A DNA stretch of 36,974 nucleotides from an uncultured Lachnospiraceae bacterium (GTDB taxonomy: Bacteria; Bacillota; Clostridia; Lachnospirales; Lachnospiraceae), in NCBI GenBank assembly GCA_944380095.1, contig CALWGP010000013.1, positions 1 to 36,974 on the forward strand, in the 5' to 3' direction. How positions within the stretch are numbered: the first letter of the stretch is position 1; each line of letters starts with the position of its first letter. Positions 16,327 to 22,567 of this stretch are shown piece by piece. The position numbers were made by a program, and so were the translations under genes. The notes under the pieces were generated by a model. It did not search any database, was not told the DNA's origin, and worked only from the letters and a program-made list of their open reading frames with translations.

Positions 16327-17739
16327 ATGGAGAAAATCGCACAGACAATCATAAACGGCATTAACGCAGTGGATGCGGCGATCTGGGGGTGGCCCATGAT
16401 CGTCCTGCTTTTGGGAACCCATCTTCTGATGACCGTCATCACGGGGGGCATCCAGAAAAAGATCGGCACCGCCATCCGGCTGTCCTTTACGCCGGATCCG
16501 GATTCGGAAGGGGAGGTCAGCCAGTTCGGCGCCCTGGTGACGGCCCTGGCCTCCACCATCGGCACGGGAAATATCATCGGCGTGGGAACGGCCATTGTCC
16601 TGGGCGGACCGGGCGCGGTACTCTGGTGCTGGCTGACGGGCGTGTTCGGGATTGCCACCAAATATGCGGAATCCCTCATTGCTGTGAAATACCGGGTCAA
16701 AACTTCGGACGGGCGTATGCAGGGCGGCGCCATGTATGCCCTGGAACGCGGCCTGCACATGAAATGGCTGGGCCTTATTTTTGCATTTCTGGCTGCCTTT
16801 GCTTCCTTTGGGATCGGCTGCGCCACCCAGGTGAACGCCATTGCGACCGTCTGCGAGGCAAACCTGGGGATCCCGGTCTGGCCCATCGGCCTGATTGTGG
16901 CCGCGCTGACCGCGGTGATTATTTTCGGTGGAATCAAATCCATTGCCGGTGTATGTGAAAAACTGGTTCCTTTTATGGCGCTGTTTTACTGTATCGGCTG
17001 TATCATTATCCTGGGAATCAACCGGGACTTTTTGCTGCCCGCCATCCGGACGATTTTCACCCTGGCTTTCCGGCCCGGCGCCGCGGCCGGGGGACTGGTG
17101 GGAGGAGGCATTATGGTGGCCCTGCATTACGGGGTGGCCAGAGGGCTGTTTTCCAACGAGTCCGGCATGGGCAGCGCGCCCATCGCTGCCGCTGCCGCGC
17201 AGACAAGAAACCCGGTGCGCCAGGCGCTGGTTTCCTCCACGGGAACGTTCTGGGATACGGTGGTGGTCTGCGCCATCACCGGGCTGGTGCTGGTAACCAG
17301 CATCATGAAAAATCCGGAAATCGATATGGCGGCGGCAGGCAACGGAGGGGTCCTGACCACGCTGGCCTTTGATCAGATCCCCTATCTGGGGCCTGTGATT
17401 TTGGTATTCGGCATTATCCTGTTTGCCTTTTCCACGGTACTGGGATGGGCCTATTACGGGGAGCGGTGCGTGGAATACTGCTTCGGCCCCAAGGCGCTGA
17501 TTCCTTACCGGCTTTTGTATGTGGCGGTGGCTGCCATTGCGCCCATCGTTGCGCTGGACCTGGTCTGGACGATTGCGGATATTTTAAACGCCCTTATGGC
17601 GGTCCCGAACCTGATTGCGGTCATCCTGCTTATTCCGGTGATCCGCAGGGAGACAAAGAAATATCTGCAGAATCTGGATGCGAAGTCAGAGGATGAAATC
17701 CCGACGGTTGACCGGCAGGGGCGTTCTTTAGGCGCTTAA
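16327..17739 (+). CDS. AGCS-family sodium:alanine/glycine symporter
   Basis: A 470-residue sodium-coupled amino-acid symporter of the AGCS family (AlsT/DagA-like), about ten membrane helices. Signatures: TALASTIGTGNIIGVGTAIVLGGPGA at about 77-102, the MQGGAMYALERGL segment, and FSNESGMGSAPIAAAAAQT at about 275-293. It would import alanine, glycine or a related amino acid. GAGGGGAAC provides a ribosome binding site. It follows metA by 58 nt with no terminator and ends by overlapping the convergent LiaF-like gene by 4 nt. Confidence 0.92.
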   Translation: MEKIAQTIINGINAVDAAIWGWPMIVLLLGTHLLMTVITGGIQKKIGTAIRLSFTPDPDSEGEVSQFGALVTALASTIGTGNIIGVGTAIVLGGPGAVLWCWLTGVFGIATKYAESLIAVKYRVKTSDGRMQGGAMYALERGLHMKWLGLIFAFLAAFASFGIGCATQVNAIATVCEANLGIPVWPIGLIVAALTAVIIFGGIKSIAGVCEKLVPFMALFYCIGCIIILGINRDFLLPAIRTIFTLAFRPGAAAGGLVGGGIMVALHYGVARGLFSNESGMGSAPIAAAAAQTRNPVRQALVSSTGTFWDTVVVCAITGLVLVTSIMKNPEIDMAAAGNGGVLTTLAFDQIPYLGPVILVFGIILFAFSTVLGWAYYGERCVEYCFGPKALIPYRLLYVAVAAIAPIVALDLVWTIADILNALMAVPNLIAVILLIPVIRRETKKYLQNLDAKSEDEIPTVDRQGRSLGA

Positions 17740-18473
17740 AGATAGTGGATTTCCAGGGTGCCAAAGGACACGTCCCCGGTGAGGGAGAGAACCGGTACGC
17801 CGTCGGTTCCCTCTTCTTTGCCTGGGCGGGGAATCCCATCCTGGCTGGCGTGGCTAAAGGAAGAAGAAACGTTGTCTACGACCAGCCAGTTTGCCGGGAC
17901 ATAAAGTTCCATGCTGCCGAAAGAGACATCCACCTTCACTTCAGCCCGGCCTTCGTATAACCGGGCATCCGTGAAATAGATGGTCAGAGAACCGAATGAA
18001 CTTTCGAAGCTGGCGCGGCGCAGCGCCTGACAATGGAGGTATTTGACGGAAGACTGGAAATTGACTTCACAGCGGACGATTTCGGATCCGTCTTCCTCCA
18101 GGAAAGTTTCCTCTTGGGAAGAAGAATTTTGAGAAAGGCCGATGACGCTGACTGCGCTTTTTTTCCCCTTCTTCAAAGGAAACAGGATGTTGAGGCCGAT
18201 GGCACCGAAAAGCGCCGCCCCAAGCACGGGCCAGGGCGTAAGGTTTTCTATGCCCAGCGGACGGGCGTTGATGATGCAGAGGAAAGCGAGGGAAAACAGG
18301 ATTGTCCCCCAACTCCTTTTGTGGATTCCGCTCAGCAAAATGCCCAGAACGCCCAGGGAAACCAGAATGGACCAAAAGCTGAAGCCGTCCAGATATCCGA
18401 GCTGCCCTGCGATGATCGCGACAGCTGTCAGCAAAAAAAGACTTCCCCAGAAGATTTTTTCCCCATTTCTCAT
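17736..18473 (-). CDS. LiaF-like membrane protein
   Basis: A 245-residue protein with four membrane helices in the first 105 residues (LiaI/LiaF-type transmembrane module), a linker rich in Ser/Glu, then a C-terminal beta-rich domain with repeated SFGSL/SFGSM/SFGTL phrases, typical of the LiaF C-terminal repeat domain. LiaF restrains the LiaRS cell-envelope stress system in Bacillus; related proteins are anti-activators. Here the partner is a LytTR regulator, whose stop overlaps this start by 4 nt (ATGA). The reading direction is minus and the 3' end overlaps the AGCS symporter gene. The domain call is firm; the regulatory role is inferred. Confidence 0.75.
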   Translation of the reverse strand: MRNGEKIFWGSLFLLTAVAIIAGQLGYLDGFSFWSILVSLGVLGILLSGIHKRSWGTILFSLAFLCIINARPLGIENLTPWPVLGAALFGAIGLNILFPLKKGKKSAVSVIGLSQNSSSQEETFLEEDGSEIVRCEVNFQSSVKYLHCQALRRASFESSFGSLTIYFTDARLYEGRAEVKVDVSFGSMELYVPANWLVVDNVSSSFSHASQDGIPRPGKEEGTDGVPVLSLTGDVSFGTLEIHYL

Positions 18474-18931
18474 AATCTTTTCCTTCTTTCTCCCAACTTT
18501 TCAATTAGGGCCTTGTAGTAATTGCGGGACACATAGGCTTTTTTTGCGGTCCCGTAAAATTCCACTCTGCTCGATGCGGAGAGGTTTTTGGTGATGGAAT
18601 AGATGTGATCCAGGTTGACGATAGTCGATTTGGAGATTCGCATGAAGTGGCCCGGAAGATTCTCTTCCAGTTCATACAGCCTTAACTCCGTTAGATACAG
18701 CTTCTGAGCTGTGTGCGCCTGAATTTTTTTTCCCTCGGTTTCGAAAAAGAGAATTTGGTCCAGGGGCACATAATACCCGGTGTCGCCATCCTGTAAGGAT
18801 ATGCAGTTCTTTTCGGGCCCGGCGTTATTCAATGCCTGCTGCAGTTTTAAGATACGTTCATCCACCTGGCTGCAGCGGATGAGGATTTCGTCCTGCGGCA
18901 GGAATGGATCGATTTCAATTTTTACTTTCAT
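18470..18931 (-). CDS. LytTR-domain transcriptional regulator
   Basis: A 153-residue stand-alone LytTR DNA-binding protein without a receiver domain. Residues 1-50 form a short N-terminal region; residues 55-150 match LytTR: YYVPLDQILFFETEGKKI, the HFMRISKSTIVNLDHI segment and VEFYGTAKKAYVSRNYYKAL. Such regulators activate their own operon and are often held by a co-encoded membrane protein. The start at 18931 is preferred to 18949 because AAAGG lies 10 nt upstream; the other start lacks any binding site. The gene is transcribed from 18973-19000 and 21-bp-spaced direct repeats lie just upstream (19011-19050). Confidence 0.85.
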   Translation of the reverse strand: MKVKIEIDPFLPQDEILIRCSQVDERILKLQQALNNAGPEKNCISLQDGDTGYYVPLDQILFFETEGKKIQAHTAQKLYLTELRLYELEENLPGHFMRISKSTIVNLDHIYSITKNLSASSRVEFYGTAKKAYVSRNYYKALIEKLGERRKRL

Positions 18932-18972
18932 CGCACGGATGCCTTTCATTGGTTCAGCCGACTGATAATTTG

Positions 18973-19000
18973 ATTATAACGGATGGAAAGAGCAGGTCAA
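18973..19000 (-). promoter_or_regulatory. Promoter of the LytTR/LiaF-like operon
   Basis: On the minus strand: -35 TTGACC (19000-18995), a 16-bp spacer, -10 TATAAT (18978-18973). Predicted start near 18966, about 35 nt before the start codon at 18931. Confidence 0.7.
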
Positions 19001-19010
19001 GCTGTTGGGA

Positions 19011-19050
19011 GTAAGAGGTGGGAAAAGGGACGTATGAGGCGGGAAAAAGG
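19011..19050. promoter_or_regulatory. Candidate LytTR operator: two direct repeats, 21-bp period
   Basis: GTAAGAGGTGGGAAAAGGG (19011-19029) and GTATGAGGCGGGAAAAAGG (19032-19050) match at 16 of 19 positions and start exactly 21 bp apart, two helical turns. LytTR regulators such as AgrA and ComE bind pairs of imperfect direct repeats with about this period. The block ends 11 bp upstream of the -35 of the LytTR operon, the usual place for an activator, and abuts the promoter region of the divergent gene at 19107. The repeat is visible; binding is inferred. Confidence 0.6.
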
Positions 19051-19070
19051 TGGTTTTTTGCCTGCCGGGA

Positions 19071-19079
19071 TGTTATGAT
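19071..19079 (+). promoter_or_regulatory. Extended -10 promoter candidate for the glutamate-synthase-like gene
   Basis: TGTTATGAT: TG one base before TATGAT (19074-19079). No good -35 is seen at the expected 19051-19056, directly next to the direct repeats, so activation from there is plausible. Start predicted near 19086. Confidence 0.45.
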
Positions 19080-19106
19080 GGAGAAAAAAGAGAAGGAGGG
19101 CGAGAA

Positions 19107-20504
19107 ATGGGAATTTATCGATGCTCGGTCTGCGGTTACATTTTTTCGGAAGAAAAGGAAAAAAAGCCCTTTTCAAAGTTGGACAAATGTCCTGTGTGCG
19201 GACAGCCGATAGACCGGTTCCATCCGGTGAAGGAGACGGTGACGGGAGAAGGCCTCTGGGGAAAGGGAAGCGATGCGGCTGCCCCAGCCTATGACGGCGC
19301 TTTCCTCCGGAGCGATCCGACGGAACGCTATATGGAAGAGATCCATCGGATGGCGGTGGAGGGAAGGACGATCCACGCTGCCATGAGCACGAAGCAAAAG
19401 ATGCCCGGCTGGGACGATATCCTGATTTTGGGCGCGCAGCTAAACCCCATGCCCCTGGAGGACGACGCGCCGGTCAATACGCTGACGGTGATCGGGAAAA
19501 ACGCCAAAAGGCCCATGCTGCTGTCCGGGCCGGTTTACATTTCCCACATGTCCTTCGGGGCACTTTCCCGGGAAATCAAAGTGGCGCTGGCGAAAGGAAG
19601 CGCCATGGCCAAAACCGCCATGTGCAGCGGGGAAGGCGGGATTTTGCCGGAGGAAAAGCAGGCGGCTTACCGCTACATTTTTGAATATGTGCCAAACCGC
19701 TACAGCGTTACAGCGGAAAATCTGAAGTCTTCGGACGCCGTTGAAATCAAGATCGGCCAGGGGACCAAACCCGGTATGGGCGGCCATCTGCCGGGGGAAA
19801 AGGTGACGGATGAGATCGCGGCGATCCGGGGAAAGGAAAAGGGGAAGGATATCCAGAGCCCTTCGAAATTTCCGGGGATCGAGTCAAAAGAAGACTTAAG
19901 GGGGCTGGTGGATGAGCTGAGAAGGGAATCGGACGGGAGGCCCATCGGGATCAAGATCGCCGCGGGACATATCGAGAGGGATCTGGAATTCTGCGTTTAT
20001 GCGGGGGCGGATTTTGTGACGATCGACGGCAGGGGAGGTGCGACCGGATCCAGTCCCTATTTCCTGCGGGAATCTTCCAGCGTGCCCACGATCTACGCCC
20101 TGCACCGCGCCAGGAAATATCTGGATTCGGTCCGGTCCGATATGGAACTGGTAATTACGGGAGGACTGCGGGTCTCTTCCGATTTCGCAAAGGCAATTGC
20201 CATGGGAGCGGACGCGGTGGCCATCGCTTCTTCGGCCCTGATTGCGGCGGCCTGTCAGCAGTATCGGATCTGCGGCAGCGGGATGTGCCCGGTAGGCGTG
20301 GCCACCCAGGATCCGGCGCTGCGGGAACGGCTGAAAGTGGACGCCGCGGCGGCAAGAGCGGCGAATTTCCTGAATTGCTCCCTGGAAGAACTCAAAACCT
20401 TCGCCCGGATTACGGGCCATGAAAATGTGCATGACCTGTCCCTTTTCGACCTGTGCACCATCAGCAGGGAGATTTCGGAGTTTACGGATATTGTGCACGC
20501 GTGA
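19107..20504 (+). CDS. Glutamate-synthase-like FMN/Fe-S protein with N-terminal zinc ribbon
   Basis: A 465-residue protein corresponding to the FMN synthase domain of GltB/GltS without the glutamine amidotransferase domain. N-terminus: rubredoxin-like ribbon with C6-x-x-C9 and C28-x-x-C31. Core (about 75-430): TIM barrel with SFGALSREIKVALAKGS, GEGGILPEE, KIGQGTKPGMGGHLPG and FVTIDGRGGATGSSP. A 3Fe-4S motif C383-x5-C389-x4-C394 is intact. Related archaeal-type subunits act with ferredoxin or separate partners; no gltD or glutaminase gene is next to it. AGGAGGG lies 7 nt before ATG 19107, which rules out the longer frame from 19050. It precedes Amt-PII, suggesting a role in ammonia assimilation. 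The exact electron donor and nitrogen donor are unknown. Confidence 0.8.
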   Translation: MGIYRCSVCGYIFSEEKEKKPFSKLDKCPVCGQPIDRFHPVKETVTGEGLWGKGSDAAAPAYDGAFLRSDPTERYMEEIHRMAVEGRTIHAAMSTKQKMPGWDDILILGAQLNPMPLEDDAPVNTLTVIGKNAKRPMLLSGPVYISHMSFGALSREIKVALAKGSAMAKTAMCSGEGGILPEEKQAAYRYIFEYVPNRYSVTAENLKSSDAVEIKIGQGTKPGMGGHLPGEKVTDEIAAIRGKEKGKDIQSPSKFPGIESKEDLRGLVDELRRESDGRPIGIKIAAGHIERDLEFCVYAGADFVTIDGRGGATGSSPYFLRESSSVPTIYALHRARKYLDSVRSDMELVITGGLRVSSDFAKAIAMGADAVAIASSALIAAACQQYRICGSGMCPVGVATQDPALRERLKVDAAAARAANFLNCSLEELKTFARITGHENVHDLSLFDLCTISREISEFTDIVHA

Positions 20505-20523
20505 AGAATTTAGAAACAAGGGG

Positions 20524-20551
20524 TTGACATTCTGAAAAAAGGGAGTATACT
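20524..20551 (+). promoter_or_regulatory. Strong promoter in the amt leader
   Basis: Perfect TTGACA (20524-20529), a 16-bp spacer and TATACT (20546-20551). Start near 20558. Only about 11 nt later an intrinsic terminator begins. Confidence 0.75.
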
Positions 20552-20568
20552 ACAACCATAAAGCGAGG

Positions 20569-20597
20569 GCGCTGTGAAGATTTCACAGCGCTTTTTT
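20569..20597 (+). terminator. Intrinsic terminator 1 in the amt leader
   Basis: Perfect 10-bp stem GCGCTGTGAA/TTCACAGCGC (20569-20578, 20582-20591), 3-nt loop, then T6 (20592-20597). It ends transcripts from the glutamate-synthase-like gene and would also limit transcripts from the promoter at 20524 to about 40 nt. Confidence 0.85.
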
Positions 20598-20691
20598 CAT
20601 TTGTCGGGGCAGCGCTTCCTGTCAGGCGCGGCCAACCTGTCATATAGAAATTTCCAATATGTCCCGTAAAAGGGCAAAACTGGTCGCAAAG
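20598..20691 (+). other. Structured segment of the amt leader, class unknown
   Basis: Between the two terminators. Visible elements are an imperfect dyad CATAT...ATATG (20641-20661), a CCC-GTAAAA-GGG hexaloop hairpin (20663-20674), and a small CGC-AAAG-GCG hairpin (20685-20694) that competes with the left arm of terminator 2. GGGCAAAA and CGCAAAGG recall parts of the c-di-GMP-I riboswitch but the full fold is absent. I cannot name a known class. Confidence 0.35.
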
Positions 20692-20725
20692 GCGCGCATC
20701 CGGCGGATGGATGGGCGCTTTTTTT
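20692..20725 (+). terminator. Intrinsic terminator 2 directly before amt
   Basis: Arms 20692-20701 and 20709-20718 pair at 9 of 10 positions around a 7-nt loop, followed by T7 (20719-20725). It ends 7 nt before the amt Shine-Dalgarno (20732-20738), a layout typical of attenuation control. Confidence 0.75.
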
Positions 20726-20746
20726 AATGTGAAGGAGGAAGAAGAT

Positions 20747-22486
20747 ATGAGTACAGCTATGATGATTGACACACTGTGGGTGCTGCTGGCTTCGATTCTC
20801 GTCTTTTTTATGAATCTGGGCTTTGCGGCGGTGGAAGCGGGTTTTGCGAGGGCCAAAAATACGGTGAACATCCTTTCCAAAAACTTCATCGTGTTCGCCG
20901 TTTCCTCCCTTGGCTTTCTGCTCCTGGGATGGGGGCTGATGTTTGGCGGGGATAATCCCTTTCTGGGAACGGAGCATCTGTTTGTGCTGGGAAATGCGGA
21001 CCTGTCCTTTTATGACGGGACGCTGACACAGAACGTCCCTTTCTGGGGAAAATTCTTTTTCCAGCTGGTATTCTGCGGAACGGCGGCGACCATCGTTTCC
21101 GGGGCAGTGGCGGAACGGATTAAATACGGGGCCTTTATCCTCTTTTCTTTTGTCCTGACCCTGGTGATTTACCCCATTGTAGGCCATTGGGTATGGGGAG
21201 GCGGCTGGCTTGCGGATTTGGGATTTATGGATTTTGCAGGCGATACGGTAGTCCATTCCCTGGGCGGCTGGGGAGCCCTTTCCGGCGCCGTTTTACTGGG
21301 GCCCCGCATCGGGAAATACGGAAAGGACGGGAAAGCAAAAGCGATCCCGGGTCACAGCATGTCCCTGGCGGTAATCGGCCTGTTCGTCCTGTGGCTGGGA
21401 TGGTTCGGCTTTAACCCGGGTTCCACGATGAGCTTTGCAAACCCGGCCGATGTGGTATACATCCTGATGACGACCAACACTTCGGCGATTGCGGCTGTTT
21501 TAACCTCAACCATTACTTCCTGGATTTTTTTGGGAAAACCGGACCTGGGGATGACGATCAACGGATGCCTGGCCGGCCTGGTGGGGATTACCGGAAGCTG
21601 TGCCTATGTGAGCGTGGGCAGTTCGCTTCTGATCGGCGCGCTGGCGGGGATCCTGGTGGTCTTTGCGGTAATATTTTTTGACAGGGTGAAAGTGGATGAT
21701 CCGGTGGGCGCTACCTCCGTGCATCTTTGCTGCGGCATTTTCGGAACCGTCTGCGTCGGATTGTTTGCACAGGAGGGCGTTACCAGCCTTTCCGTGCGAA
21801 ACGGGCTGTTTTTCGGGGGCGGTTTCGGACTGCTGGGAGCACAGCTGATCGGGATCGCAGCCGTGGGCGCTTTCGGGTTCGTTACCACTGCGTTAGTGTG
21901 GCTGGCGCTTAAAAAGACCATGGGCATCCGGGTATCGGTCAAAGAAGAGCTGGAAGGTCTGGATCTTGGAGAACACGGCAACATGGCATACCCGGATTTT
22001 GCGCCTGCCGCAGGCCTTCTGCCGCAGGACGATGTAGAAGCGGCGGGAGAGGCAGCGCCTGTTATGCCTGAATTGACGAAGTCCGTGCCGGTCAAAGAAG
22101 CCGTGCCCGTGATCCATAAGGAAAAAGAAGGGCTGAAAATGACGAAAGTCACCGTGGTTACCGGACAGGGCCGGTTTGCCGAGCTGGAACGGGCGCTGGC
22201 CGGTCTGGGAGTCACGGGGCTGACCATTACCAATGTGTTCGGATACGGGATGCAGAAAGGCCATGAAACCTATTTCAGAGGCGCCCCTGTGGAAACGCGG
22301 CTGCTGCCGAAGGTAAAAATCGAAGTGGTGGTATGCAAAATCCCGGTGGAAACCGTAGTGGATACGGTTCAGAAAACCCTTTATACGGGGAATGTGGGAG
22401 ACGGGAAAATTTTCGTCTACGACGTGGAAGATGTGGTCAAGGTACGCACCGGGGAACACGGATACGACGCGCTGCAGGACGAATAA
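20747..22486 (+). CDS. amt: Ammonium channel Amt fused to a P-II (GlnK-like) domain
   Basis: A 579-residue fusion. Residues 1-405: Amt channel with eleven membrane helices, MDFAGDTVVHSLGG carrying the Asp and first pore His equivalents of E. coli AmtB D160/H168, and GATSVHLCCG carrying the second pore His (H318). Residues 405-464: charged/proline-rich linker. Residues 465-579: a complete P-II domain with T-loop GYGMQKGHETYFRGAPVETR, B-loop TGNVGDGKIFV and C-loop VRTGE. The position of the uridylylated Tyr51 is Val, so UMP modification is not possible there. The domain should block the channel from the cytosol in response to ATP/ADP and 2-oxoglutarate. Start 20747 has AAGGAGG 8 nt upstream. 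Confidence 0.92.
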   Translation: MSTAMMIDTLWVLLASILVFFMNLGFAAVEAGFARAKNTVNILSKNFIVFAVSSLGFLLLGWGLMFGGDNPFLGTEHLFVLGNADLSFYDGTLTQNVPFWGKFFFQLVFCGTAATIVSGAVAERIKYGAFILFSFVLTLVIYPIVGHWVWGGGWLADLGFMDFAGDTVVHSLGGWGALSGAVLLGPRIGKYGKDGKAKAIPGHSMSLAVIGLFVLWLGWFGFNPGSTMSFANPADVVYILMTTNTSAIAAVLTSTITSWIFLGKPDLGMTINGCLAGLVGITGSCAYVSVGSSLLIGALAGILVVFAVIFFDRVKVDDPVGATSVHLCCGIFGTVCVGLFAQEGVTSLSVRNGLFFGGGFGLLGAQLIGIAAVGAFGFVTTALVWLALKKTMGIRVSVKEELEGLDLGEHGNMAYPDFAPAAGLLPQDDVEAAGEAAPVMPELTKSVPVKEAVPVIHKEKEGLKMTKVTVVTGQGRFAELERALAGLGVTGLTITNVFGYGMQKGHETYFRGAPVETRLLPKVKIEVVVCKIPVETVVDTVQKTLYTGNVGDGKIFVYDVEDVVKVRTGEHGYDALQDE

Positions 22487-22517
22487 AATTTTTTGCGGGA
22501 TTTCCATAAATGTCCGG

Positions 22518-22546
22518 TTGAACATATGTTCGGAATGAGATATAAT
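22518..22546 (+). promoter_or_regulatory. SOS-regulated promoter with LexA box
   Basis: -35 TTGAAC (22518-22523), 17-bp spacer, -10 TATAAT (22541-22546). The palindrome GAACATATGTTC (22520-22531) overlaps the -35 and matches the Gram-positive LexA/DinR consensus (CGAAC-N4-GTTCG). LexA binding would block RNA polymerase until DNA damage. Confidence 0.88.
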
Positions 22547-22567
22547 ACAAAAGAAGGAAGGAGCAGC

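Noticed and set aside
20663-20718. Possible c-di-GMP-I (GEMM) riboswitch before amt
   Set aside because: GGGCAAAA and CGCAAAGG resemble conserved parts, but there is no room for the P2 hairpin with its GNRA loop between them and the second helix is missing. A covariance search would decide.
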